Part shown: positions 24,874-33,369 of the stretch, in pieces
How the letters are laid out: the number at the start of each line of letters is the position of its first letter
Position numbering within the stretch: the stretch's first letter is position 1
NCBI GenBank assembly: GCA_963797535.1
Contig: CAWCPQ010000001.1
Coordinates: forward strand, 744,001-808,000
From: JAWWOL01 sp963797535
GTDB lineage: Bacteria; Actinomycetota; Actinomycetes; JAWWOL01
DNA length: 64,000 bases
Direction: 5' to 3'
Notes under the pieces: model-generated
Told to the model about the DNA's origin: nothing
The model's input: only the letters and a program-made list of their open reading frames with translations
The model's database searches: none
Made by a program: the position numbers and the translations under genes

Positions 24874-25920
24874 ATGAGCGTCGCTTGGCAGGGGGTCGAC
24901 CAGACTCTGCGCGAGTGGGTGGACCAGCACGACTTCTCCGGAACCGTGCTGGTCACCCGCGGCGACGCGACGCTGTTCTCCGGCTGCTACGGCTGGGCAA
25001 ACCGCGCCGACAAGGTGCCGGTGACCACGCGTACCCGCTTCGGCCTTGCGTCGATCACCAAGATGTTCACCGCGGTCGCGACCGTCTCTTTGATGGCCGA
25101 GAACCGTTTGCCGTACGACACTCCGGTCGTGGAGCTGCTGCCGGCCGAGCGACGTCCCTCGACCCTGCGCGACGACGTCACCGTTCATCACCTGTTGACG
25201 CACACGTCCGGCATGGCCGACTACTTCGACGAGGAGACGGAGGACGACTACAGCCGTCTGTGGGCGACCAGGCCCTCGTACGCCATGCGAACGACGGCGG
25301 ACTTCCTGCCGCTGTTCGCGGACCTGCCGCCGTACACCGCACCGGGGGTTGCCTGGCGTTACTCGAACGCCGGCTACATCATGCTCGGCCTGCTGATCGA
25401 GGAGCTGTCCGCTCAGCCGTATCCCGTCGTGGTGAGCGAGCGGGTGTTCGCGCCAGCCGGCATGGCCGACAGCGGATTTCTCGCCCTCGACGAGGTGCAC
25501 CCCGACGTGGCGACCGGCTACTCACGCCCCTCCGTGCCGGGTGGACCCTGGCGATCCAACATCTACTCCGTCCCCGCCTTGGGCGGACCCGATGGCGGGG
25601 CGCTCGCGACGGCAGCCGACGTCGACCGGTTCCTGCGCTACTACGCCAACGGCGAGCTGCTGAGCCCGGACCTTCGGGACCTGATGCTGACTCCGTGCGC
25701 GACAGGTGCCATGGGCGGTGAGTACGGCTACGGCGTCCACCTGCTCAGCGGGCCGGCCGGGGCGCTGTGGGGTCACGACGGCGGCGATCCCGGTGTCGAG
25801 GCGATTGCCTACCACCTGCCCGAGCGCGGCCTCAACGTGATCGCCCTGTGCAACATGGAGTACATGGTGGGCCGGGTTCGCGACCTAATCCTCGCGGCCC
25901 CGGGCCCGGCGAAGCTCTAG
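24874..25920 (+). CDS. serine hydrolase, class C beta-lactamase-like
   Basis: A 348-residue penicillin-binding-protein/beta-lactamase-fold enzyme. Motif 1 SITK (nucleophile Ser60, Lys63) is in FGLASITKMFTA, motif 2 is YSN in WRYSNAGYIMLGLL, and motif 3 appears as GHDGGDPG. HLLTHTSGMADYF is typical of the esterase/peptidase branch. No signal peptide is visible, so it is probably cytosolic and more likely an esterase or peptidase than a lactamase. Its 3' end overlaps maf on the other strand by 36 bases. Confidence 0.87.
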   Translation: MSVAWQGVDQTLREWVDQHDFSGTVLVTRGDATLFSGCYGWANRADKVPVTTRTRFGLASITKMFTAVATVSLMAENRLPYDTPVVELLPAERRPSTLRDDVTVHHLLTHTSGMADYFDEETEDDYSRLWATRPSYAMRTTADFLPLFADLPPYTAPGVAWRYSNAGYIMLGLLIEELSAQPYPVVVSERVFAPAGMADSGFLALDEVHPDVATGYSRPSVPGGPWRSNIYSVPALGGPDGGALATAADVDRFLRYYANGELLSPDLRDLMLTPCATGAMGGEYGYGVHLLSGPAGALWGHDGGDPGVEAIAYHLPERGLNVIALCNMEYMVGRVRDLILAAPGPAKL

Positions 25921-26541
25921 CGCCGCCGTCTGCGGCCGCCACAGGTCGGTGATCCGCACCCCCAGCTCGGCCAGCAGCCGCCGGAACACCGGGAGGGACA
26001 GCCCGATGACGTTGCCGTGGTCGCCGTCGATGCCCTCGACGAACGGCCCGGCCAGACCGTCGATCGAAAAGGCACCCGCAACCTTGAGTGGTTCACCGGT
26101 TGCGACGTAGGCCGCCAGCTCCACCTCGTCGGGGCTGCCGAACCGTACAACCGTTGTCCCCACGGCAGAAACGTCCGCTCCGGTCGCCGTGTCGATGACG
26201 CAGTGGCCGGTGTGCAGCAGGCCGGTGCGGCCGCTCATCGCCTGCCAGCGGGCGATCGCCTCATCGGCCGAAGCCGGCTTGCCCAGCGCCTCGCCGTCGA
26301 GCTCGAGCACCGAGTCGCAGCCGACCACCAGTGCGGCGTCCTCGACGAGCGTCGCGACAGCGGCTGCCTTGAGCCGGGCCAGCTCGAGGCAGATCTCGTA
26401 GGGCGTCCCCGTGACGTGGTCCTCGTCGACGCCGCTGACGATCACCTCCGGGTCGAACCCGGCTCCGCGCAGCACGGCCAGGCGGCCGGAGGAGGCGGAG
26501 GCAAGGATCAGTCGGGGCAACAGGGGCCGGGATGCAGTCAC
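25885..26541 (-). CDS. maf: Maf-type nucleoside triphosphate pyrophosphatase
   Basis: A 218-residue Maf/Ham1-like house-cleaning pyrophosphatase that hydrolyses non-canonical or modified nucleoside triphosphates. The signature LILASASSGRLAVLRGAGF opens the protein, ALVVGCDSVLELDG has the catalytic acid, GKPASADEAIARWQAMSGRT and EGIDGDHGNVIGLSLPV follow. GTG at 26541 begins just before the first motif and is preferred to the longer open frame. Confidence 0.9.
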   Translation of the reverse strand: MTASRPLLPRLILASASSGRLAVLRGAGFDPEVIVSGVDEDHVTGTPYEICLELARLKAAAVATLVEDAALVVGCDSVLELDGEALGKPASADEAIARWQAMSGRTGLLHTGHCVIDTATGADVSAVGTTVVRFGSPDEVELAAYVATGEPLKVAGAFSIDGLAGPFVEGIDGDHGNVIGLSLPVFRRLLAELGVRITDLWRPQTAALELRRARGRED

Positions 26542-26600
26542 CTGAACAGTCTGTCCGGTCGGCGCGGCAAATCCACCCCGTGGACTGGGACGATGGTGGG

Positions 26601-27494
26601 GTGACCAGCCGGCCAGCACGACGTCCCACCCGCCAACCCGTCGCGGCCGGCAACCGGCGGAGCAGGCGCGCGTCCCTGGTGCTGTTCAGCCAGGACCACG
26701 TAGAGGTGCGCCGCGACAGCGACCGGGCGATGGGGCGGTGGCTGTTCCTGGAGGGCATGGAGGCCAGCTACGTCGACCTCGCCGACGCCGAGCACCTCGA
26801 GTTCTCCTACGTCCGGCGGATCCGCGACGTCGTGGACGCGGTGTTTCCGGTACGGGACCTGTTGCGCGCGGTCCACATCGGCGGCGGTGGCGGCACCTAC
26901 GCCCGCTACCTGGCCGCTACCCGCAGCGAGTCGCGCTCGGAGCTGATCGAGTACGACCCGCTGGTGGTGGACGTCGCGCGCCGCCATCTCGGTCTGCAGT
27001 CGGGGGCCCGGCTCAAGGTGCATCTCGGTGACGCCCGCACCCGGATCGTCGGGCGGACCGACGGCTCGGCCGATGTCGTGATCGGGGACGCTTTCGTGGA
27101 CGGGCTGGTTCCGGCGCACCTGGCCACGGCTGAGTTCGCCGCCGAGGTGCGCAGGGTGCTCGCTCCGGGCGGGATCTACGTGCTCAACGTGATCGACGCT
27201 CCACCGCAGTACATCGCCAGGCGGATCGCCGCGACCCTGCTCGGTGCCTTTCCCGAGGTCGCGCTGGTGGCTGCCCACCGGGTCTTCCGTGGCCGCGACG
27301 TCGGCAACCTCGTCTTCGTCTGCGCCACCGTCCCCGGCCAGCCCCTCCCGCTGGACCGGCTGCGGACCAGGGCTGCCCGCGACGGGGAGCCGACGGACGT
27401 CGTCGGCACCGAGGAGGTGCGGTTCTACGCCGCCGGCGCGAAGACGTTCACCGATGAGTCGGTCGGCTACCCGGGAGATCTGCCGGTAGCATAG
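26601..27494 (+). CDS. spermidine-synthase-like aminopropyltransferase-fold protein
   Basis: A 297-residue protein with the Rossmann core of spermidine synthases: AVHIGGGGGTYARYLAA, LIEYDPLVVDVARRHLG, KVHLGDAR and VVIGDAFVDGLVPAHLAT, then VLAPGGIYVLNVIDAPP. The N-terminal region is basic. Many actinobacterial relatives are fused to membrane domains; this one is soluble. Whether it makes polyamines is not shown; the conserved catalytic-Asp context is altered (GDAFVDG). I chose GTG 26601, after maf; the open frame starts earlier at 26532. Confidence 0.75.
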   Translation: MTSRPARRPTRQPVAAGNRRSRRASLVLFSQDHVEVRRDSDRAMGRWLFLEGMEASYVDLADAEHLEFSYVRRIRDVVDAVFPVRDLLRAVHIGGGGGTYARYLAATRSESRSELIEYDPLVVDVARRHLGLQSGARLKVHLGDARTRIVGRTDGSADVVIGDAFVDGLVPAHLATAEFAAEVRRVLAPGGIYVLNVIDAPPQYIARRIAATLLGAFPEVALVAAHRVFRGRDVGNLVFVCATVPGQPLPLDRLRTRAARDGEPTDVVGTEEVRFYAAGAKTFTDESVGYPGDLPVA

Positions 27495-27501
27495 ATACAT
27501 C

Positions 27502-28143
27502 ATGGATACCGACCCGGCCGCTGAACGGGCTTACCAGTTCCTCAAGTCCGCGATCCTGAGCCGGGAGTACGCCGGGGGCTCACTGATCACCGAGGGCGAG
27601 GTCGCCGAGGCGGTGGGGGTTTCCCGTACCCCCGTGCGAGAGGCCATGCTGCGGCTGTCGGCGGAGGGGCTGCTGCGGCTCTACCCCAAGCGTGGCGCCC
27701 TGGTGGTCTCGGTGAGTGCCGACGAGGTGCACGACATCCTTGAGGCGCGCGAGCTGCTCGAGACCCATGCCGTCGAGCTGGTTCTGGACGTCGCCGACGA
27801 CGCCCTGGTCAAGGAGCTCGCGGAGCGGCTTGCCGACATGCGCAGGTACGCCGCCGACCGCGACGTTCCGCGCTTCATCCAGGCCGATCGTGAGTTTCAT
27901 CGCGCGATGGTCGCGGCGGGCGGCAACGCGATCCTGACCAAGCTGTACGACACCCTGCGCGACCGCCAGCTGCTGATGGGCGCCGTGCTCATGCGCGGAG
28001 CCCCGCAGCGGATCGAGCTGGCGGTGCACGAGCACAGCGAGATCCTCGCGGCGGTGCAGGCCGGTGACCGGGTGGCACTGCGGGCCGCAGTGATGGTGCA
28101 CCTGGCCACCATGTCGGCCAACATCAGCGGTGCTGGCCGGTGA
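27502..28143 (+). CDS. GntR-family regulator, FCD subfamily
   Basis: A 213-residue repressor: winged helix (residues 8-72) with EGEVAEAVGVSRTPVREAML and the wing YPKRGALVVSV, then an all-helical FCD domain with ARELLETHAVELV, the metal/ligand Asp and His residues in FIQADREFHRAM and VHEHSEIL. The ATG is 8 bases after the upstream stop. Its stop overlaps the MFS gene start (GTGA), so it probably regulates that transporter. A TAGCAT/TAGATA -10-like stretch lies only 5-15 bases before the ATG. Confidence 0.9.
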   Translation: MDTDPAAERAYQFLKSAILSREYAGGSLITEGEVAEAVGVSRTPVREAMLRLSAEGLLRLYPKRGALVVSVSADEVHDILEARELLETHAVELVLDVADDALVKELAERLADMRRYAADRDVPRFIQADREFHRAMVAAGGNAILTKLYDTLRDRQLLMGAVLMRGAPQRIELAVHEHSEILAAVQAGDRVALRAAVMVHLATMSANISGAGR

Positions 28144-29447
28144 ATCAGCGGAAGGCCTGGTTCATCTGGAGCATCGGGGTCTGCGCCTACATCATGGCGG
28201 TGTTCAACCGCAGCTCGCTCGGCGTCACCGGAGTTGCTGCCCAGGAGCGGTTCCACGCGGGCGCCGGGGCCTTGGCGCTGTTCAGCGTCATGCAGCTCGG
28301 CGTCTACGCGTCGCTGCAGGTTCCGGTCGGTGTGCTGGTCGACCGGATCGGCTCCCGCCGGATGCTGGTAGCCGGTGGACTGTTGATGACGGCGGGCCAG
28401 GGTGCCATGGCGGTCAGCCACACGATTCCGGCAGCCATCATGGCCAGGGTGCTGGTCGGGGCAGGCGACGCGATGACGTTCATCAGCGTGCTGCGGCTCA
28501 TCGGCAGCTGGTTCTCCACCAGCCGACTGTCCCTGGTGACGCAGCTGACCGGCATGCTCGGCCAGTTCGGCCAGCTTCTCGCCGCAGTCCCGCTGGTGGC
28601 GCTGCTGCATCGCGCCGGCTGGAGCATCACCTTCGCCACCGTGGCGTTCTTCGGCCTGACCGTCGCCCTGGTCGTCGGGTTCACCCTGTCCAACGCGCCA
28701 GCGGGAACCGTACGCGTGCCCGGCGCTCGCTCCGGTGCCGACATCCGGCAGCTGCTGGTGCACGCCTGGCACGAACCGGGGACCCAGATGGGTCTGTGGA
28801 CGCACTTCGTCACGCAGTTCCCCGGCACGACGTTCGCGCTGCTGTGGGGCTACCCGTTCCTCACCGTCGGAGAGGGACTCGGGCCGGGGGAAGCCGCACT
28901 CCTGCTCACCCTGCTGGTGATTGCGGGTACGGGTTTTGCCCCGCTGCTCGGCCAGCTTGCCGCTCGTTGGCCCATGCGCCGGTCCGCCCTGGTGTTCGGC
29001 GTTGTCGGCTCCAGCGCGCTCGCCTGGACGGTGGTGCTCTGCTGGCCCGGCCAGGCGCCGGTGTGGCTGCTCACCGTGCTGGTGCTGGTGCTCGCGTCCA
29101 ACGGCCCTGGTGCCCTGCTGGGGTTTGACTATGCCCGTTCCTTCAACCCGTCGCACCGGATGGGCAGCGCCTCGGGCATCGTCAACGTCGGCGGGTTCGT
29201 CGCCTCCCTGATCACGATCTTCGCCATCGGAGTCGTGCTCGACCTGCTGACCCCGCGGGGCAGTACCGCGTACACCCTCGACTCTTTCCGCGCCGCATTT
29301 TCGGTGCAGTACCTCATGTGGGCGTTCGGGCTGGTGATGTTCTGGCGTCACCGTCGCGTGGTACGGACCAGGATGGCGGGCGAGGGTGTCGAGCTTGACC
29401 CGTTCCACCGCGCCGTCGCTCGGCGCATCCGTGCCGGAAACCGTTGA
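28140..29447 (+). CDS. MFS transporter
   Basis: A 435-residue 12-helix major facilitator. The first helix is WFIWSIGVCAYIMAVFNRSS, motif A is GVLVDRIGSRRML between helices 2 and 3, and helices 7-12 include the FDYARSFNPSHRMGSASGIVNVGG segment. Start GTG at 28140 overlaps the GntR stop. The closest general type is the sugar-acid/oxalate-formate-like permease group, but the substrate is not determinable. It converges with an ABC permease gene 3 bases away. Confidence 0.88.
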   Translation: MNQRKAWFIWSIGVCAYIMAVFNRSSLGVTGVAAQERFHAGAGALALFSVMQLGVYASLQVPVGVLVDRIGSRRMLVAGGLLMTAGQGAMAVSHTIPAAIMARVLVGAGDAMTFISVLRLIGSWFSTSRLSLVTQLTGMLGQFGQLLAAVPLVALLHRAGWSITFATVAFFGLTVALVVGFTLSNAPAGTVRVPGARSGADIRQLLVHAWHEPGTQMGLWTHFVTQFPGTTFALLWGYPFLTVGEGLGPGEAALLLTLLVIAGTGFAPLLGQLAARWPMRRSALVFGVVGSSALAWTVVLCWPGQAPVWLLTVLVLVLASNGPGALLGFDYARSFNPSHRMGSASGIVNVGGFVASLITIFAIGVVLDLLTPRGSTAYTLDSFRAAFSVQYLMWAFGLVMFWRHRRVVRTRMAGEGVELDPFHRAVARRIRAGNR

Positions 29448-29449
29448 GG

Positions 29450-30241
29450 TCAAGCGCGTAGGTCGCGTCGTTCGAAGATCGTGGCTGCGGCATACGTTGC
29501 CACCACGGCGATGCCGATGAGCACGGCGCACGGGCCGGGCTGCAGTCCGTTCCGGATCGGGTCACCGGCGCTGAACCAGTAGAACGGCGAGAGGTACTTG
29601 GTCCACGACAGCCACGAGATCAGCGGCAGGAAACTGTCGGCCAGGTAGGCCAGCAGGGTCAGCGCGGCGCCGGTGCCGAGGGAGGAACCCCGGCGGCCGG
29701 TCGCGGCGCTGGCGACCAGGGCCACCCCAGCGAGAGCTGCTCCGAGGAGCACCCAGGTGGCCGCCACTGCAACGACTTTGCCTGCGGCTATGGACAACCC
29801 GGCCGGAGAAGACAGGGCGACCGTGACCACGGCGACCACTGCGCCAAGGGCGAGCAGCTGCGCCACGATCCCGCACATCCTCGCCGACACCAGCTGCCGT
29901 CGGCCGACAGGATAGGCGAGGGTGAGGTCGAGCAACCCCGACTCCTCGTCGCCAGCGATCGCCCTGGTCGCCGCCGAGACCACGAAGACCGAGATCAGCA
30001 GCAGGGCCGGCAGTCCGAAGACCGTCGAGGTGAGGTAGCCGGCGGAGGAGGTCAGGTCCTGAAGGTTGAGCGCCTTCTTCAAGGCCTCCGGGTAGTTCTC
30101 GATGGCGGCGCTCTTCGCCCCGGACACGCTGCCGAAGCTGGACGTGTAGACGGCGGTCAGCGTCGCCAGGCCGATGGACCACCCCACCATCCCGCGCCGG
30201 CCCTGTCGAAGCGTCTCACCGACCAGGTCAGGCGTCGCCAT
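29450..30241 (-). CDS. ABC-2 type exporter, permease subunit
   Basis: A 263-residue integral membrane protein with about six hydrophobic segments, for example YLTSTVFGLPALLLISVFVV and VVAVAATWVLLGAALAGVALV, and the GDEESGLLDLTLAYPVGRRQ stretch common in ABC-2 permeases beside antibiotic-type ATPases. Its start overlaps the ATPase gene by 14 bases. Together they form a two-component exporter of unknown substrate. Confidence 0.86.
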   Translation of the reverse strand: MATPDLVGETLRQGRRGMVGWSIGLATLTAVYTSSFGSVSGAKSAAIENYPEALKKALNLQDLTSSAGYLTSTVFGLPALLLISVFVVSAATRAIAGDEESGLLDLTLAYPVGRRQLVSARMCGIVAQLLALGAVVAVVTVALSSPAGLSIAAGKVVAVAATWVLLGAALAGVALVASAATGRRGSSLGTGAALTLLAYLADSFLPLISWLSWTKYLSPFYWFSAGDPIRNGLQPGPCAVLIGIAVVATYAAATIFERRDLRA

Positions 30242-31154
30242 CGTGACCCGTCTCGTACAGGGTGAGGAAGACCTCGTCGAGGTCCGGCTCCTCGACCAGC
30301 AGGGTGCGCACGGTGTAGCCGGCGGCGGTCTTGACCAGGGCGTCAGCAGCGCCGGAGAGCCGGCAGGTCAGGATGCTCGTGCCGTCAGCGGTCGCGACCA
30401 TGACATCCACCAGGTTGGGCAGGGCGCTGAAGGCCGACTCGTCGACGACGTCGTTGAAATGGATCTCGACCCGGCGTACCGCATGTTCGCGCAGCGAGGC
30501 GATGGTGTCCGTGGTCACCAGCCGACCGGAGCGGATCATCGCGACCCGTTCGGCGGTGGCCTGGACCTCGGACAGGATGTGCGAGGACAGGAAGACGGTC
30601 CGCCCGTCAGCGCGTACCTCGTCGACCATCGCGATGAACTCCCGGCGCAGGATCGGGTCGAGGCCGGAGGACGGCTCATCGAGGATCAGCAGCTCGGGGT
30701 CGCCCATGAAGGCCTGGGCCAGCCCGACCTTCTGCCGGTTGCCCTTGGACAGCTCGCGGACGATCCGGCCGGGGTCGAGGTCGAGCCGGTCGTACAGCCG
30801 GTCGAGCCGGGGTCCGGTGACGCCGCCGCGCAGTCGGGCCAGGGTGTTCAGTGCGGCCCCGACGGTCTGTCGTTCCCAGATCACGAAATCGCCTGGCAGG
30901 TAACCGATCCGGCGTCGATTCTCGACGCCGGTCGCTCGCGGCCGAGCGCCGAGCACCTCGATCTCACCCGAGCTTGGGCGCAGCTGGTCCAGCAGCATCC
31001 GGATCGTCGTGGACTTGCCGGCGCCGTTGGGGCCGAGGAACCCGAACACCTCGCCGCGGCGCACCTCGAGGTCGAGGCCCACCACGGCAGGGCGGGCGCC
31101 GAAGTTCTTGGTCAACCCTCGGGTGAGGATCGCCACGTCACGGTCACGCGTCAT
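30228..31154 (-). CDS. ABC exporter, ATP-binding subunit
   Basis: A 308-residue ATPase: Walker A GFLGPNGAGKSTTIRMLL, signature ELSKGNRQKVGLAQA, Walker B ELLILDEPSSGLDP and the H-loop VFLSSH. The C-terminal extension (about 215-308) ends in VEEPDLDEVFLTLYE, typical of DrrA/CcmA-like drug and lipid exporters. ATG 31154 gives the proper N-terminus (MTRDRDVAILTRGL); the longer frame is unsupported. It is followed by the permease and preceded by an alcohol dehydrogenase gene in the same direction. Confidence 0.92.
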   Translation of the reverse strand: MTRDRDVAILTRGLTKNFGARPAVVGLDLEVRRGEVFGFLGPNGAGKSTTIRMLLDQLRPSSGEIEVLGARPRATGVENRRRIGYLPGDFVIWERQTVGAALNTLARLRGGVTGPRLDRLYDRLDLDPGRIVRELSKGNRQKVGLAQAFMGDPELLILDEPSSGLDPILRREFIAMVDEVRADGRTVFLSSHILSEVQATAERVAMIRSGRLVTTDTIASLREHAVRRVEIHFNDVVDESAFSALPNLVDVMVATADGTSILTCRLSGAADALVKTAAGYTVRTLLVEEPDLDEVFLTLYETGHDGDA

Positions 31155-31170
31155 CAGGCACCCGATACCC

Positions 31171-32169
31171 CTAGTTGTGGAGTACGGCTGCGCCGCCGAA
31201 GCGACCGTGGGCGAGGTCGGACATTGCTTCTGGGGCCTCGTCCATCGGGTAGCCCACGGTCGTGGGCGTGATCGAGAAGCGCTGAGCCAGCCGCAGGAAC
31301 TCCTCACCGTCAGCGCGAGTGTTCGCCGTCACGCTGCGCAGCTTCTTCTCCCGGAACAGCTCGTCGGCATAGACCAGCGGAGGCACGTCCGACAGCCAGA
31401 TGCCGGCGACGGCGAGGGTCCCGCCGGAGTCGAGCGCCCGCAGGGCAACCGGCACCAGCTCGCCGGCCGGCGCGAACAGGATGGCGGAGTCCAGCGGCTC
31501 GGGCGGGGCGTCAGCACTGTCGCCGACCGAGTCGACCCCGAGCTCGCGCGCCAGCGCCCGGTTGGCCTCTCCGCGGGTGAGGACGTGCACGGTCGCCCCC
31601 TGATGCAACGCGATCTGAGCGGTCAGGTGCGCACTGCCGCCGAAGCCGTACAGGCCGAGGCGTCCACCGTCCGGCAGGGCTGCAGCCAGCAACGCCCGGT
31701 AGCCGATGATGCCGGCGCACAGCAGGGGCGCGGCGTGCTCGTCGCTGATCGTCCCCGGCAGGGCGTACGCGAACGACTCGTCCACCAGACAGGCATCCGC
31801 GTAGCCTCCGTCGAGGTCCCAGCCGGTGAACACGGGGTGTTCGCAGAGATTCTCTTGCCCCTTCCGGCAGAAGCGGCACGACCCGTCGGTGCCACCGAGC
31901 CAGGCGACGCCGACCCGGTCGCCGATGGCGAAGCGCTGAGCGCCCGGACCCAGTGCCTCGACCACGCCGACAACCTCGTGGCCCGGCGTGACCAGCGGGC
32001 GCTTCGGTGGCAGGTCGCCCTCGGCCAGGTGCAGGTCGGTCCGGCACACGCCGCAGCAGCTCACCCGTACCCGAACCTGCCCCTGACCAGGCTCGGGCAG
32101 ATCGCGGTCGAGCCGCCGCAGCGGCCCGGAGTCGATCGGCCCGACCTGGTCAACTGCCCAAGCCCTCAT
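31171..32169 (-). CDS. zinc-dependent alcohol dehydrogenase (AdhA-like)
   Basis: A 332-residue medium-chain dehydrogenase. Catalytic zinc ligands are the Cys in CCGVCRTDLH and the His in TPGHEVVGVVE. The structural-zinc loop reads TDGSCRFCRKGQENLC: three of the four usual cysteines are present and the first is replaced by an acidic/polar residue. The nucleotide-binding turn is GLYGFGGSAHL, and VSCCGVC and AGIIGYRALLAA fit the zinc-binding AdhA group. The next gene downstream is the ABC ATPase, 16 bases away, but a functional link is not obvious. Confidence 0.88.
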   Translation of the reverse strand: MRAWAVDQVGPIDSGPLRRLDRDLPEPGQGQVRVRVSCCGVCRTDLHLAEGDLPPKRPLVTPGHEVVGVVEALGPGAQRFAIGDRVGVAWLGGTDGSCRFCRKGQENLCEHPVFTGWDLDGGYADACLVDESFAYALPGTISDEHAAPLLCAGIIGYRALLAAALPDGGRLGLYGFGGSAHLTAQIALHQGATVHVLTRGEANRALARELGVDSVGDSADAPPEPLDSAILFAPAGELVPVALRALDSGGTLAVAGIWLSDVPPLVYADELFREKKLRSVTANTRADGEEFLRLAQRFSITPTTVGYPMDEAPEAMSDLAHGRFGGAAVLHN

Positions 32170-32380
32170 GTGTCAGTGTCTACCACCGCTGCTGGTAGCG
32201 CTCGGCAAGTCGGTCTGCGGCGAACACCGACGGGAGCAGGGAGGAAGCTCCGGTGACGAGGCCCAGTCCTGTCATGTCGTGGGGTTCTGTGCGGTCGTCG
32301 ATGGTTGCGCGCGGGTCGAGGCGTCAATAGTGAGTGGTGACGTCGCCCACCGAGGCGGCAGGGTCGGAGGAGGTACGGGA

Positions 32381-32710
32381 ATGCCGAAGTTCGTGACGAT
32401 CGGGTACGGCGACCAGGCGGGCTACGACCGAACTGATCCGGCGGTACGGGACGCGGCGCACGAGCACGATGCACAGCTGCGCGCCGGCGGCGTGGAGATG
32501 GGCACTGCGGGGGCGCCGGTGCAGGTCCGCAACCCCGATGGCGGCGGCGTCGAGACGAAGGACGGTGCCTTCTTGGACGCGGCGTTGCCGATCGCCGGCT
32601 TCGCGGTGTTCGAGGCGGCCGACCTGGCGGAGGCTGTCGCGATGGTCTCGGGCACGCCGTGCGCCGTTGCCCACGGCGTCGTCGAGGTCTGGCCGCTCGT
32701 CCAGAGCTGA
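32381..32710 (+). CDS. YCII-related domain protein
   Basis: A 109-residue ferredoxin-like dimeric protein: MPKFVTIGYGDQAGYDRTDP with the expected early strand, HEHDAQLRAGGVEMGTAG, and PIAGFAVFEAADLAEAVAMV with the final strand VEVWPLV. YCII/DGPF proteins are uncharacterised possible isomerases or hydrolases often seen near ECF sigma factors; none is adjacent here. A GGAGGAGG ribosome binding site sets the ATG at 32381. A strong hairpin follows the stop. Confidence 0.85.
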   Translation: MPKFVTIGYGDQAGYDRTDPAVRDAAHEHDAQLRAGGVEMGTAGAPVQVRNPDGGGVETKDGAFLDAALPIAGFAVFEAADLAEAVAMVSGTPCAVAHGVVEVWPLVQS

Positions 32711-32731
32711 ACCCGCAAGCCCGGCCCCTGC

Positions 32732-32771
32732 GCGGAAACTTCCCCACCGACTGGCGGGGTTAAGTTTCCGC
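32732..32771. terminator. long perfect hairpin between convergent genes
   Basis: GCGGAAACTT (32732-32741) pairs perfectly with AAGTTTCCGC (32762-32771), and inside it CCCCaCC pairs with GGcGGGG around a short loop, giving a stem of about 16 bp. It lies 20 bases after the YCII stop and 40 bases from the 3' end of gntK on the other strand, so it can serve both genes. The AT-bearing outer arms are unusual for a simple terminator. Confidence 0.6.
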
Positions 32772-32810
32772 ACTAGCCGCCGCCGACTGGTCCCCAGCGG
32801 GACGCTGATG

Positions 32811-33323
32811 TCATCGGCGGTTGCGGGCAGCGAGGATGAGGTCGGCGAGATCGCCGGGCGTGGAAGCGTTGGTGAACACGGCTCCCGGCTCGTCCGGCTG
32901 CAGCGGCTCGAGGGTGGCGAGCTGGCTGGCGAGCAATGACGAGGGCATGTAGTGACCTTCGCGGTGCTGCATCCGGTCGCTGAGGAGGCTGTCGGCAGCC
33001 GTGATGTGGGCGAACCACACGGACGGGTGCCCGTCCCGCAGGATGTCCCGATAGGCGCGGCGCAGCGCTGAGCAGGTCATGACCGCGTTCTCGCCGGCCG
33101 TCTCGCGCTCGCCGATCCAAGCGGCCAGGTTCTGCAGCCAGGGAAGGCGCTGGGCATCGGTGAGTGATTGACCCGCGCGCATCCGGGCGACGTTCTCGGG
33201 GTCGTGAAAGATGTCGCCTTCCGCGAAAGCCCATCCGGTACGGGCGACCAGCTCTGCGGCGATCGTGCTCTTGCCGCAACCCGAGACGCCCATCACGACA
33301 ATCGTCGTCGTTGCCGCACTCAT
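32811..33323 (-). CDS. gntK: gluconokinase
   Basis: A 170-residue P-loop kinase that phosphorylates gluconate to 6-phosphogluconate. VVMGVSGCGKSTIAAELV is the Walker A region, followed by the diagnostic FAEGDIFHDPENVARMRAGQ, LTDAQRLPWLQNLAAWI, VMTCSALRRAYRDILR and REGHYMPSSLLASQLATLEP. AAGGAGG precedes the ATG at 33323 at good spacing; the longer open frame upstream is antisense-like noise. No gluconate transporter or GntR partner is adjacent. Confidence 0.92.
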   Translation of the reverse strand: MSAATTTIVVMGVSGCGKSTIAAELVARTGWAFAEGDIFHDPENVARMRAGQSLTDAQRLPWLQNLAAWIGERETAGENAVMTCSALRRAYRDILRDGHPSVWFAHITAADSLLSDRMQHREGHYMPSSLLASQLATLEPLQPDEPGAVFTNASTPGDLADLILAARNRR

Positions 33324-33369
33324 CGCGCCGTCCTCCTTGATCGGTGCCCCTGACTCAACCCGCTGCGGG

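Noticed and set aside
23878..25500. 540-codon minus-strand open frame
   Set aside because: Antisense to the pirin and serine hydrolase genes; no domain is recognisable.
27897..29531. 544-codon minus-strand open frame
   Set aside because: Antisense to the MFS transporter; low-complexity translation.
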